Positions 33,268 through 45,606 are shown, numbered from the stretch's first letter. The stretch: DNA of 64,000 bases from Brachypterus glaber (GCA_958510825.1 CAUEHQ010000002.1:372001-436000); one strand, 5' to 3'. Notes: generated by a model not told the origin, from the letters alone. Numbers and translations are program-made.

Positions 33268-34510
33268 GATATTGTTAAGAATCCTCGAGGTGAATTGTTG
33301 GTCTCCTCTATGGAAGACATGGGATTTATAGTTTTAAACGGACGCTCTCCTTCAGACTTCCCAGGACAAATAACTTTTTTGAGCCACTTAGGCAAAAGCA
33401 TAGTAGATATGATCGTGGGCAAATTTAAATGCATTGCGTTTTATAAGCGACTTTCATGTCTTACATTCGATAGTTGAATCTGATCACTTTCCAATAATAG
33501 TATCTATGCATATATCATTTAATGTACAAAATACTAAGCCGCATAACAATTCATTACTACAAACATACTTAAAGTGGGATCCCTCTAAAACTATTAATTA
33601 TAAAAGCATTTTGTCTTACTCGTACCGATTTCAAATCGATTTTGAATCAGAAGCAATGAACTCATTATCCAATAATTTAAAACAAGCCTTGTATGATACT
33701 TCAACTTTCTTGGATCTTTTTCACACTAAAAAACTTAACAAAAGGACTACTTTAAATAAACCCTGGTTTAACGCTGAGTGCCTAAAATCTAAAAGAGACC
33801 TGAAAACTTCATTAAAAGTCTGCAAAAGGAACAATTTCTCAGAGATCTACTTAAAAGAATATATAAAGTTTAAAAAACAATACAAACTAGTTTTAAATTC
33901 TACTAAAAGTAACTACTTTCTAGGCTTAAAAAATAAAATAAATAATATTTTAAACCCTACAACATTTTGGAAAACCCTTAAAAACCTAAAACCAAAAATA
34001 ATAACTCCAAGTATTGACGACATTGAGACTTGGCAAGTTCACTATTGCGACATATATAATCAAAATTACAATGTTAGCGATCACTGTTTTATAGATAATC
34101 TACATCCATACCTCGATCAATCAATTTCTAGGAGTGAACTTTTTAAAATACTGAATATGTCAAAACTTAACAAAGCAACCGCCAGATAAAGTTAGTAATG
34201 AGTTTTACAAAAATTTAAATGGTGACGGTTTTAATTACTTACTAAAACTCTTTATCAGAATTATGGTAACTGAAGAAACTCCTAAGGACTGGTCGCTTAC
34301 AAAATTAACACATTTATTTAAAAAAGGAGATCCCACTAAATCAGAAAACTACAGAGGCATTGCCATCATGAACCATATAACTAAAATATTTACCTCTCTT
34401 ATAAATAAAAGAATTAACACTTTTTTAGAAAGCGCAAAAATTTTACCTGAAAGCCAATCAGGTTTCAGGAAATACAGAAATTGCCATGATAATCTGTTTG
34501 TGTTAAATGC
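33268..34510 (+). pseudogene. Nested non-LTR ORF2, segment 2: endonuclease end and reverse transcriptase start
   Basis: Continues the split ORF: RSPSDFPGQITF and SDHFPIIV (endonuclease His), a linker with KPWFNAECLKSKRDLK, then LTHLFKKGDPTKSENYRGIA, LINKRINTFLE and QSGFRKYRNCHDNLF. Frame breaks occur near 33440 and 34185. It stops at the insertion site of the Gypsy LTR (ATGC at 34507-34510). The KKGDxxxxxNYRGI phrase is shared by several clades, so I do not name one. Confidence 0.8.
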
Positions 34511-36571
34511 TGTAACAATATAAATCGTCACTTTGTAATATAGCAAGGGTTAATTAAACTATTCGTTTACTTACGTTATAATTTATGTTTATTTTGTATA
34601 TAAATAGTTACGTACGTACAGAACTATTTTGTATATGGGACTATTTTGTAGCAGGAACTGAATTCTAACCATATGAGTCTCTATTCCATAGTTCTACCTG
34701 AAAATAACATAAAGAAAACATAATTAGAATATGATTTTTAATAATAAAGAATCATATGACTTATTTCTCTATAATACATTTGTCTATGGACTTACCTGGT
34801 TTTTATATGTTTCAGAGTCTATTGAGGGTTGGATTTCACCTGTAGCTTGTCTCTCCTGGAAAGTTTCGTATGCTTATTCCTTCGGGATAATCTAGAATTT
34901 GTTGAAAATAGTTTGCTGGAACTGCTCACTTAGATTCAGTATTTTGTTTATACTTAGTTCACAGGACACTTAGTATTCTGTTCGTATTTTTATTAGTTTT
35001 GCTGATAAACAATAAGTATTGTTTATATTTGTTTCTTAGAGTAATATTTTGAGGTTAGATATCACTAATACGGATTTATTAGGAAATATTCTTTGGTTAT
35101 TATTTTTGGTGTAGTTTTAGCTACCTTTATTAGGAATCCTATACGGTAAAACTGTAGTTGATAATGACTTGCATAGATGTCGCTAATAGTTCAGAAATAG
35201 GATTTTATTTACCTGAAGGGTTCATACTAGTGAATAAGGTCGATTTTCGCTCTTCTTGAAGCAACTCTGTACAATGGTGGTGTCATTTTGACGAGTGTTT
35301 ATTTTCTGTAATTATCGAAGTAATCCTTCATGTATTTTTATTTAAAGTTAGTGAAAATTAATATTTAAACAATGCGGAAGATATTGTAACTGTTATTTTC
35401 TACAATTACGCATTTATAACGTTTCGATGGACATCGAAGACTTAGTATGACACGTAAGTTAAGTTTTTCTGTTTCTTAGAATATTTCTGAGATATAATTA
35501 TTGTTTTAGCACCATTAATTAATTACCATTAATTACTCACCATTTCTATACCATTAATATGGAATTACATTAATTTAAGTTGAAGTTTATTTTGGTATAT
35601 TTGATATACAAGTTCTCCGCATGGAGTGATGTTCTGTTGGAACATGGTTCTGTAATTTTCGGCATAGATAAATTCTATGTAACCGTCTAGCAGACAATTT
35701 TACATTGGACATAATTTTCAAAAGTATATTTTATCCCGGACAACATTTTCAATCGTACATTTTATCCTGGAAGATGATTTTTCCAAAGTAGATGGGACAG
35801 CCTATATTTTTTTCTTTCATTTGAGAAATGAATTCATCAGCATAGGGGAGACTTGTACAGATGGAGACGATGGAATTCATACCTCATGGATTTTGCAGAA
35901 ACCAGCTAAGTACTCATTCTGAAAACTTTTGAAAGCAATATTTCATATTTAAAATTCTTTTATTTCAATATTCTTATAACTGTAAACTTTATCAGATCTG
36001 ATATAGTATTGTTTAATACTATATGCCCTTCTGGCTTTTGTTCATTTTTAGGTACTTATTTTTTTAAAACATTTAATCTCATTTATTAATTATTAAATAT
36101 CATACTTTTGATTAAATGATTTCTAATTTAAGCATGACTTTTATACACTGCAAGAAATGATTGCTGTTTACATACATTTCTTGGTGCTTGCTGAACTTCA
36201 TGTTTTCTTTATACATTTAAGTCGAATGATTTCTGAATTTAGTAATTTTTATTAAGATTTCTTTAATTATATCTTAATATAATTACACATATTTTTTTAG
36301 ATATATTAATACATTACTTGATGTGCTTTCATTAAGTTTATTTATAATAAATTTCTCAAATGAATTATCTTATTTTATTTAAGGGTTATATTTTCTCAAA
36401 CTGAAAAGCTTAAGTATTTACACTAGGTTGTTACTTACCTAAAGGAGTAAAAGCTAAAGTAACTGGCGCCCCTAACAACATTAATCAATTCTTTCTATTT
36501 TTCCCTTGCCCATACCCATTGCTCCGCTGTCAAAACTAGCCGTTGGCAGTGAACGTATTAATTACGGTACA
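34511..36571 (+). repeat. 5' LTR of the young Gypsy (2,061 bp)
   Basis: Starts TGTAACAATATAAATCG and ends ATTAATTACGGTACA, so the termini are TGT...ACA. Two kilobases is long for a Gypsy LTR. It lacks the 10-bp segment (TGGCTTTCAC-type, at about 42832 in the 3' LTR) near its position 328. It should contain the promoter, but I could not fix a TATA box or start site. Confidence 0.95.
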
Positions 36572-36577
36572 CTAATA

Positions 36578-36595
36578 TTGGCGCCCAAGAACGTG
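36578..36595 (+). promoter_or_regulatory. Primer binding site of the young Gypsy
   Basis: TGGCGCCCAAGAACGTGG lies 6 nt after the 5' LTR. TGGCGCC... is the standard start of a primer site that pairs with the CCA end of a tRNA. The first eight bases equal those of Lys-type sites, but the rest would need comparison with tRNAs of this species. Confidence 0.7.
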
Positions 36596-37175
36596 GTATT
36601 TGGATAGATAGAACACTTGTTTTTTTAATTTTACTCCATTTTTCTCAGTGTATTTTTTTTAAAAATCTAAAGCTTATTTTTTTTTCAGTGTAACTTAAAG
36701 TTCATTTTGAGAAAAACTACATATAACTGTTGAATAAAATATTTTTTGTTGAAAATTAAGTCAAATTAGAGTTAATCTGATAAGATATATCAGATATGTG
36801 TTTTTTATGTTTTTTCTGAATTTTATGGAATAACATGGAATAGAGAAGTTTTGGCGTGGGTTCAGTTTTTCTAGAAATTATCTTTTATTCAATAGAAATA
36901 AATGGATAATAGGGTATTTATTTATGCGAAGGATATGAATAAATATTAGCTAATTTTGTAGTTTTGGAGACTATTTATAATTATTAATTTGTCCAATTGA
37001 GATAAATAATAATTTAGTATTTTTTTGACATATTTGGGAAATTTTCCAAAGTATGCAAAAACTTTGTTGAACAGTGTACACAAAAAAAAATAATTTGTAG
37101 TACAGTATAAATATTTTATTATAAAATAAATATTTTGAGTAAATTGAATTTAAATTTTGAAAATAATTATTCAAA

Positions 37176-38586
37176 ATGGAAGATTTAGATAAAATGGAAA
37201 TTAGATTTTTGACTGCTGAAATGGTAAATTATGAACTTCGTATAAGACATTTAACAGCAAAAAATAATAGAGTATCTAGAATTAAAGTTTTAGGTAGAGC
37301 CATAGCTAGGGAAGATTCTAAAGTAAAATATGTAGATCCGACTTTTAATTTTAACAGTGAAGTGGAAAATATTAATAGAATTTTAGATAGTATATCTTCA
37401 GAAATTGTAGAATATCATGGTGATTATAGTTTAGCTGATTTAAGAAAATTAAAAACTTATTTAGTACATGTAACAAATCGTCTGCAACGTTTTCCTGAAG
37501 TAGAAGAAAATAAAGTTAGACGTATTCAATTTTTAGAAATAACAAAAGCAACGTTTAGAAATAGAAGCAGATATTTTAGATCTTTATGAAAAATCTGGTA
37601 AAAATTCAGATCTTACTCAAGTAAATAATAATATTTCATTACATAATAGTACACAGTTTAGTCCTAATGTTTCTAGTAAAAAAGATAATGATTATTTAAA
37701 ATCAGTACCAGTTTATAAATGGAATATTAATTTTGATGGAAAGTCTAATGTTTTAAATTTTATTGAGCAAGTTGAATATATGAAAATAAGTAGAAATGTT
37801 ACAGAAGAAATGTTATTTAAATCCGCATATGACTTATTCAAAGAACCAGCATTGTCATGGTTTCTCTCAATTAAAGATAATTTAAATTCGTGGTCTCAAA
37901 TAATTCAAGCATTAAAAAAAGATTTTCTTCCAGCTAACATAGATGATAGAACATGGGATGATATCCGTTCTAGATATCAAAATCCCGATGAATCTATCGC
38001 AATTTTTATAGGTGCTATGGATACCTTGTTTAAACGTTTAATTCATGCTGCAAGTTTATATACTAGACTTAAGACGATTAGAGAAAGAATATTACCACAT
38101 TATTTTACACCATTATCACTTATAGAAATAAATGATTTAGAAGATTTAAAAGACAGTTGTAAAAGAATAGATGAAGCTTATCAATTAAAACAAAAGAGCA
38201 TAGCAGGTAAAAGTGTGGCAAAAAATAAAACAGTTAATAAAGTAAATGTCCTAAGTTCGGATATAAATCAAAATTTTAGTAGTAAATGTAATTGTAGTCA
38301 TAATACCACAGTGTCCAAACTTACCCCATCTTCCTCTACTCGTCAAAGTTCAGTATGTAATAGTAGTCAAGTTTCTCAAATTAGTCAAAGTACCAATCAA
38401 AGCTTTAATAATACACAGAATAGTAGTAATAGTAGTAATAATAAAATTAGACAAATAATTTGTTATAACTGTAACCAACCAAATCATATTTTTAGCAAAT
38501 GTTTAGCTAAAAGAACAAAGTTTTGTTATAAATGTGGATATAAAGATGTAGTTTTTAAAAATTGCCCTTCCTGTACAAAAAACTAA
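37176..38586 (+). CDS. Gypsy Gag (one apparent frameshift)
   Basis: The start MEDLDKMEIRFLTAEMVNYE opens a frame that closes at 37589. The continuation in the +1 frame is well conserved in type (AEADILDLYEK region, then VYKWNINFDG capsid, EPALSWFLSIKDN) and runs to a stop at 38584-38586. A single extra base near 37550 explains the break, either a real lesion or an assembly error. The end carries two zinc knuckles: CYNCNQPNHIFSKC is standard, whereas CYKCGYKDVVFKNC lacks the His. Gag forms the particle and packages RNA. The homologous old copy is at 9682-11000. Its last codons contain the frameshift site into pol. Confidence 0.85.
38577..38583 (+). promoter_or_regulatory. -1 ribosomal frameshift site A AAA AAC at the gag stop
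   Basis: In the gag frame the codons read ACA AAA AAC TAA. The last A of ACA with AAA AAC forms the canonical X XXY YYZ slippery heptamer, phased correctly and directly before the gag stop at 38584. A -1 slip enters the pol frame, which is open from upstream of this point. The same heptamer type is used by several retroviruses. A downstream pseudoknot was not established by eye. Confidence 0.8.
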
Positions 38587-41500
38587 ATAGGAAAGTGGAT
38601 GATTTTAGTCGGCATTCACTTAATAAAAAGGCTAAAAATAATAATGACAGTCAGGTAAAAAAGGATAACAAAACTACTTTTTGTAAAAACATTTATTATA
38701 ATAAAAATAATATCAATTCTTTACAAAAATCAAGTGTAACAGAAACAAATAAACGATTTTATTTGAATGAATGGAAAGATTGGTTGGATAAAGTTAAAAA
38801 TTTTTATAAACCGTATAGTTTGTCTGTAATTAATAAAAATTCTTTTATTAAATTACCTAGAGATAACCGTCCATATATTAAAGTAAATATTTTTGATAAA
38901 AATATAACAGCTTTGATTGATACAGGTGCAAATTGTTCAGTGGCTGGTGGTCACGCGATTAAAATTTTAGAGAAATTTAATTTAAAAATTGATAAATGTC
39001 TTATACCGCATGTTACTACAGCTGATAAATCTAAACAGTTAGTAACTGGTGTTGTTTATTTACCTATTAAAGTAGATAATGAAGTTAAGATTTTACAAGT
39101 CTTGGTTGTTCCTTCTTTGGAAACAAATTTTATTTTTGGTGTGAATTTTTTACAATTGTTTTCTATGACTCTGGATTTTTCTGATGAATCTTGGAATAAT
39201 AAAATTAATAATTTGAATGTGATCAGTAATAACAGTGATAGTCAGGATATAAATAAAGATAATTCAGTAGGCTTATGTGACTTGACAGACGAACAGAAAA
39301 AGATAGCAGATAAATTTTTTAGTTTATTTAAAGAATTATATAGCGAAAAAATAGGTAGAACAAATTTAATAGAACATGATATAGATACAGGAAATAATAA
39401 ACCTTTTAAAATGCGTCAATATCCTTTGTCACCTTATTTAATAGAAATTTTACATAAAGAGTTAGATAAAATGTTAAAAGATGATATAGTTTCACCATCT
39501 TATTCTGATTTTAATTCACCAGTTTTATTAGTAAAAAAAGCTAATGGTACATACCGTTTTTGTTTTGATGGACGTAAATTAAATTCTATTACAAAAGGTG
39601 ATTCACATCCTTTACCAAGGATAGACTCCATTTTAAGTTTATTAGGCGATGCAAATTATATATCAAGTATAGATTTAAAAAATGCTTTTTGGCAGATTCC
39701 ACTTACAAAAACTGCTAAAGAAAAAACTGCATTTTCCGTACCTGGTAGGGGACTATTTGAATTTAATGTAATGTGTTATGGACTCAAAAATGGAACACAA
39801 AGTCAGCAAAGATTAATGGATAAACTTTTTCCTTTCTCCTTTTATCCAAATATATTTGTTTATATTGATGACATTATAATAGTATCAAAAACTTTTGAGG
39901 AACATATTAAATTACTTCAAATAGTACATGAAAAATTAAAATCTGCTAATCTTACAATAAACTTTGAAAAAAGTATTTTTTTTAGAAAATCACTTAAGTA
40001 TTTAGGTTTTGTAATTGATAATTTTGGTTTAAGAACCGATCCGCAAAAAGTAGAAGCAATAATAAACTATCCTAGACCAACAAATAGTACAGAAATAAAA
40101 CAATTTTTAGGTGTAGCTTCGTGGTATCGTAGATTTGTTAGGAATTTTTCAACAATTGTTCGTCCATTAAATTCACTTTTAAAGGGCAAAGGTAAAAAAC
40201 AAGCCATTAGTTGGAATACTGATGCAGAAAAAGCTTTTTTATTGTTGAAGGAATCTTTAATAAATGCTCCAGCTTTAGCAAGTCCCAATTTTTCTTTACC
40301 ATTTGTTATACAATGTGATGCTTCTTTAGTTGGCCTCGGTTCCATATTAACACAAACGCAAGATGGTCAAGAAAAAGTAATAGCTTATGCTAGTAGAGCT
40401 TTAACACGTAGTGAAATAAAATATTCTGTAGGTGAAAAGGAATGTTTAGCTGTTTTGTTTGCTATAGATAGGTTTAGACCATATATTGAAGGTGTTAAAT
40501 TCACAGTAATTACAGATCATTCTTCATTAAAATATTTGAGTAATATGAAAGATCCCTCTGGTCGCTTGGCTAGATGGTCATTAAAATTACAGCAATATGA
40601 TATGGATATTGTATATCGTAGAGGTAAATTAAATGTAGTAGCTGATGGGTTATCCAGAGCTTTTGATAGAATAGAACCAGAAAAATCAATTTTTCCAGAT
40701 GTAAATTTAATTAATTTTAATGTAAATGATTATAATAGTGATAAATATTATATTCAGTTGAGGGAAAAAATTGGTAAAAGTCCAGATTCATATCCGCAAT
40801 TTAAAGTTATTGATGATAATATTTATAAGTTCATACCGACCAAGACAAAAGTAAAAAGTAATATTATAGAGTGGAAATTGTTAGTGCCTCAAAAATGTCG
40901 TAAACAAGTACTAAAAGAATGTCATGACGATGTATTAGCTTCTCATATGGGATTTTTTAAAACTTTTCATAGAATTTCAGAAACATATTTTTGGCCAAAA
41001 ATGCGTAAAGATATTTTAAAGTATGTAAGATGTTGTAATATTTGTCAATCACAAAAAGTTAGTAATTCTGCACGTTTTGGATTGATGGGTCGTGAAAAAG
41101 AAGTAAATTATCCGTGGCAAGTTATTTCATGCGATTTGCAGGGACCATTTCCCAGAAGTTCTAAAGGTTTTTGTTATCTTTTAGTTGTGTCAGACTGGTT
41201 TACAAAGTATACATTATTACATCCTTTAAGGGAAGCTACTGCAAATGCAATATGTAAATTCATTGAGAATGAAGTTTTTTTAGTTTACGGAGTCTGTCAA
41301 TTTTTAATTGTCGATAATGGAAAACAATTTGCTGGTAAAGTTTTTAAAAAATTAGCAGATGAATATAATGTACAGAAAATTTGGTTTAATGCACTTTACC
41401 ATAGTCAAAATAATCCGACGGAAAGGCAACATCGCACAATTTCTACTGCTATAAGATCATATATAAAAGATAATCAAAAAGAATGGTGTAAAAATTTAGC

Positions 41501-41993
41501 AAAAATAGGTCTAGCTTTACGAACGTCTGTAAATGAAGTTACGGGGTATACGCCGGCATTTCTTAATTTTGGGAGGAATGTACCTATCACAGGAACTTAT
41601 TATGGCAAAATGACATCAACTGATGGTGTTAAATTAGAACCTTGTGACAGAGACTCGTATAGCCAAGACTTGGGAAATCTTAAAGAGATTTTTGTTGATG
41701 TAAAGAAATATTTACATGAAGCTTATGAACGTAATAAGCGTACTTATGATTTGCGCAAGCATGAAGTAAATTTTGAGATAGGTGAAAAAGTTTGGAGACG
41801 AAACAAAGTACTCTCAGATGCTAGTAAAAGTTTTGCTGCAAAACTTGCTCCAAAGTACATACTTTGCAAAGTTGTTGCGAAAAAGTCAAAGTTAGTGTAT
41901 ATTTTGGAAAATGCAGATGGTCATAGAGGCGACTGGCATGTTAAAGATCTAAAGAAATATTTTGGATCGAATAGTGACATTTCAGTTGGCTAG
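38577..41993 (+). CDS. Gypsy Pol: protease, reverse transcriptase, RNase H, integrase
   Basis: One uninterrupted frame, in -1 relative to gag. Numbering from the first in-frame Met at 38562 (not the expected start): protease ALIDTGANCS at about 117; reverse transcriptase YRFCFDGRKLN and catalytic YIDD at about 434-437; RNase H QCDASLVGLG at about 583; and integrase with an HHCC finger (HDDVLASHMGFF, then CCNICQSQ) from about 787. The integrase core has Asp at about 860, Asp at about 916 (IVDNGKQF) and Glu at about 952 (NPTERQHR), i.e. DD35E. A GEKVWRRNK segment near the end follows the usual Gypsy pattern. All catalytic residues are present. The enzyme set would mature Gag, make cDNA and integrate it. 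Confidence 0.95.
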   Translation, partial: KKLNRKVDDFSRHSLNKKAKNNNDSQVKKDNKTTFCKNIYYNKNNINSLQKSSVTETNKRFYLNEWKDWLDKVKNFYKPYSLSVINKNSFIKLPRDNRPYIKVNIFDKNITALIDTGANCSVAGGHAIKILEKFNLKIDKCLIPHVTTADKSKQLVTGVVYLPIKVDNEVKILQVLVVPSLETNFIFGVNFLQLFSMTLDFSDESWNNKINNLNVISNNSDSQDINKDNSVGLCDLTDEQKKIADKFFSLFKELYSEKIGRTNLIEHDIDTGNNKPFKMRQYPLSPYLIEILHKELDKMLKDDIVSPSYSDFNSPVLLVKKANGTYRFCFDGRKLNSITKGDSHPLPRIDSILSLLGDANYISSIDLKNAFWQIPLTKTAKEKTAFSVPGRGLFEFNVMCYGLKNGTQSQQRLMDKLFPFSFYPNIFVYIDDIIIVSKTFEEHIKLLQIVHEKLKSANLTINFEKSIFFRKSLKYLGFVIDNFGLRTDPQKVEAIINYPRPTNSTEIKQFLGVASWYRRFVRNFSTIVRPLNSLLKGKGKKQAISWNTDAEKAFLLLKESLINAPALASPNFSLPFVIQCDASLVGLGSILTQTQDGQEKVIAYASRALTRSEIKYSVGEKECLAVLFAIDRFRPYIEGVKFTVITDHSSLKYLSNMKDPSGRLARWSLKLQQYDMDIVYRRGKLNVVADGLSRAFDRIEPEKSIFPDVNLINFNVNDYNSDKYYIQLREKIGKSPDSYPQFKVIDDNIYKFIPTKTKVKSNIIEWKLLVPQKCRKQVLKECHDDVLASHMGFFKTFHRISETYFWPKMRKDILKYVRCCNICQSQKVSNSARFGLMGREKEVNYPWQVISCDLQGPFPRSSKGFCYLLVVSDWFTKYTLLHPLREATANAICKFIENEVFLVYGVCQFLIVDNGKQFAGKVFKKLADEYNVQKIWFNALYHSQNNPTERQHRTISTAIRSYIKDNQKEWCKNLAKIGLALRTSVNEVTGYTPAFLNFGRNVPITGTYYGKMTSTDGVKLEPCDRDSYSQDLGNLKEIFVDVKKYLHEAYERNKRTYDLRKHEVNFEIGEKVWRRNKVLSDASKSFAAKLAPKYILCKVVAKKSKLVYILENADGHRGDWHVKDLKKYFGSNSDISVG

Positions 41994-42506
41994 ATTTGAT
42001 TAAATAAGAATATATTCTTAGTATCATTCGGAATGATATTTAAAAAATATCAATGTATTGAAAATATTTAAAGGGTACCCAAAACTTTTGTATATAGTAA
42101 AAAAAAAAATATATAAATATATTTTTTGTAGAAGAGGATTCTGATGCGCGTAGTCAAGTCTTATTTCTATTTTTTTATCTTGATAAAACTTAGCTAAAAA
42201 GAAAAACAAAATTAATTATGACAATTACCTGATTATGACAATTACCTGTTTATGACACACACCGATAAAGTCCCAAAATTATGTTCTACATAAGAGTAGG
42301 CGGATGATACACGTAGTTATCAAGCTTAGCTATTGTTAATTATCAAGTAGTATTTCAAATGATTTACATAAAGTATTGTATTTTTTGTTGATTTATTAAA
42401 TAAAATATAGTATATATTTTAGCTATTTAAGTTAAATAGTTTTAGAGTTTGGTATAAAAATATTTTTTGTATATTAAATATTTTTATTATTTTTGGAGGG
42501 GGCATG
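41994..42506 (+). other. Gypsy 3' untranslated region; no env
   Basis: AT-rich, with a duplicated phrase TGACAATTACCTG at about 42220-42250 and no open frame of note. It ends in the polypurine tract TTTTGGAGGGGGCA (42491-42504), which primes plus-strand synthesis next to the 3' LTR. Confidence 0.8.
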
Positions 42507-44577
42507 TGTAACAATATAAATCGTCACTTTGTAATATAGCAAGGGTTAATTAAACTATTCGTTTACTTACGTTATAATTTATGTTTATTTTGTATATAAA
42601 TAGTTACGTACGTACAGAACTATTTTGTATCTGGGACTATTTTGTAGCAGGAACTGAATTCTAACCATATGAGTCTCTATTCCATAGTTCTACCTGAAAA
42701 TAACATAAAGAAAACATAATTAGAATATGATTTTTAATAATAAAGAATCATATGACTTATTTCTCTATAATACATTTGTCTATGGACTTACCTGGTTTTT
42801 ATATGTTTCAGAGTCTATTGAGGGTTGGATTTCACTGGCTTTCACCTGTAGCTTGTCTCTCCTGGAAAGTTTCGTATGCTTATTCCTTCGGGATAATCTA
42901 GAATTTGTTGAAAATAGTTTGCTGGAACTGCTCACTTAGATTCAGTATTTTGTTTATACTTAGTTCACAGGACACTTAGTATTCTGTTCGTATTTTTATT
43001 AGTTTTGCTGATAAACAATAAGTATTGTTTATATTTGTTTCTTAGAGTAATATTTTGAGGTTAGATATCACTAATACGGATTTATTAGGAAATATTCTTT
43101 GGTTATTATTTTTGGTGTAGTTTTAGCTACCTTTATTAGGAATCCTATACGGTAAAACTGTAGTTGATAATGACTTGCATAGATGTCGCTAATAGTTCAG
43201 AAATAGGATTTTATTTACCTGAAGGGTTCATACTAGTGAATAAGGTCGATTTTCGCTCTTCTTGAAGCAACTCTGTACAATGGTGGTGTCATTTTGACGA
43301 GTGTTTATTTTCTGTAATCATCGAAGTAATCCTTCATGTATTTTTATTTAAAGTTAGTGAAAATGAATATTTAAACAATGCGGAAGATATTGTAACTGTT
43401 ATTTTCTACAATTACGCATTTATAACGTTTCGATGGACATCGAAGACTTAGTATGACACGTAAGTTAAGTTTTTCTGTTTCTTAGAATATTTCTGAGATA
43501 TAATTATTGTTTTAGCACCATTAATTAATTACCATTAATTACTCACCATTTCTATACCATTAATATGGAATTACATTAATTTAAGTTGAAGTTTATTTTG
43601 GTATATTTGATATACAAGTTCTCCGCATGGAGTGATGTTCTGTTGGAACATGGTTCTGTAATTTTCGGCATAGATAAATTCTATGTAACCGTCTAGCAGA
43701 CAATTTTACATTGGACATAATTTTCAAAAGTATATTTTATCCCGGACAACATTTTCAATCGTACATTTTATCCTGGAAGATGATTTTTCCAAAGTAGATG
43801 GGACAGCCTATATTTTTTTCTTTCATTTGAGAAATGAATTCATCAGCATAGGGGAGACTTGTACAGATGGAGACGATGGAATTCATACCTCATGGATTTT
43901 GCAGAAACCAGCTAAGTACTCATTCTGAAAACTTTTGAAAGCAATATTTCATATTTAAAATTCTTTTATTTCAATATTCTTATAACTGTAAACTTTATCA
44001 GATCTGATATAGTATTGTTTAATACTATATGCCCTTCTGGCTTTTGTTCATTTTTAGGTACTTATTTTTTTAAAACATTTAATCTCATTTATTAATTATT
44101 AAATATCATACTTTTGATTAAATGATTTCTAATTTAAGCATGACTTTTATACACTGCAAGAAATGATTGCTGTTTACATACATTTCTTGGTGCTTGCTGA
44201 ACTTCATGTTTTCTTTATACATTTAAGTCGAATGATTTCTGAATTTAGTAATTTTTATTAAGATTTCTTTAATTATATCTTAATATAATTACACATATTT
44301 TTTTAGATATATTAATACATTACTTGATGTGCTTTCATTAAGTTTATTTATAATAAATTTCTCAAATGAATTATCTTATTTTATTTAAGGGTTATATTTT
44401 CTCAAACTGAAAAGCTTAAGTATTTACACTAGGTTGTTACTTACCTAAAGGAGTAAAAGCTAAAGTAACTGGCGCCCCTAACAACATTAATCAATTCTTT
44501 CTATTTTTCCCTTGCCCATACCCATTGCTCCTCTGTCAAAACTAGCCGTTGGCAGTGAACGTATTAATTACGGTACA
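42507..44577 (+). repeat. 3' LTR of the young Gypsy (2,071 bp)
   Basis: Matches 34511-36571 except for about four point differences and a 10-bp insertion (tandem-type, at about 42830-42840). The ATGC after its end completes the target duplication. The plus-strand frame 42727-42939 exists only because of the 10-bp insertion and is not a gene. Confidence 0.95.
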
Positions 44578-45550
44578 ATGCTTTAATTAACAACCACCTT
44601 AGACTAGCGGGTAGGAAAGTTTTTGCGATCGTAGTTGACTTCTATAAAGCCTTCGACAGTGTAGACCATTCTCTTCTATGGCACGAGTTATTTCAAAGCG
44701 GTATTAGTAGCAAACTTATTAGAATAATAAAAAATCTATACTCTAAAGCTAACATTATTATAGAGGAGGGTGGTCGCACTTCAAAGCCTATATAAGTAAC
44801 CCGAGGAGTATTGCAAGGGGACTCATTAAGTCCCACCCTATTTTCTTTATTCTTAAGAGACATAGAATTTTTTTTTAAACAGCATGGAGCGAAAGGTATC
44901 TCAATAAATAACTTAATAAACATTATAATGCTCCTTTTTTTTGCCGACTCTCCGGTAGAAGTGCAACGCCTTCTGAGAATCTTGTCTAAGTATTGTAAAC
45001 TAAAAAAACTACAGGTAAATATTTCTAAAACTAAAATTATAGTTTTCAGAAAACATTTCAATATAAAACATGATTATAACTATTTGTTTGATAATACTAG
45101 AGTTGAATTCGTTAATAGTCATATATACTTAGGCATTAAAATTCACTACTCCGGTTTGTACAATGATACATTCCTAGATAGGTTGCAAAAATCTCGGCTA
45201 GCAAGTAAAAGCAGTTTAGATTTAATAAACTACAACAAAATAAATAACTGGGACTGTGTTCAAAAACTTTACGATTCTGTAGTACGTCCAACTTTTTTAT
45301 ACGGTTCTTAGATTTGGAGCCTTAGGTATACGGATCAATGCGAGAGAAGCCAGAATGCTTTTTTAAAAAATATTTTATACTTACAAAGGACCACACCTGG
45401 GTATATCCTTCGGGCCGAAGCAAAATTCTTACCTGTTACGTATCATATTATAAAAAGCGCACTTCTGCTTGTAGTAAGAATCTTATCTCACTCTAGGGAT
45501 CGTTACACATATCGCACTAAATAGGCTCATCGACTTAGATAGTAATAATG

Positions 45551-45606
<56 letters not shown>

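Larger units (their letters stand above)
34511..44577 (+). mobile_element. Young Ty3/Gypsy LTR retrotransposon, complete
   Basis: A 10.07-kb element with two LTRs that differ by about four substitutions and one 10-bp indel over 2.06 kb. It has a 4-bp target duplication ATGC (34507-34510 and 44578-44581), a primer binding site, gag, pol and a purine tract. Excision at the duplication restores the reading frame of the interrupted non-LTR reverse transcriptase, which confirms the boundaries. There is no envelope gene, only about 510 nt between pol and the 3' LTR. pol is open throughout, and gag has one frame break. LTR identity makes it the youngest datable insertion here. Confidence 0.95.

Noticed and set aside
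41994..42506. Envelope gene in the young Gypsy element
   Set aside because: Only about 510 nt without an open frame separate pol from the polypurine tract and 3' LTR.
42727..42939. Small gene in the 3' LTR
   Set aside because: The frame depends on a 10-bp insertion absent from the otherwise identical 5' LTR, and it has no start context or motif.
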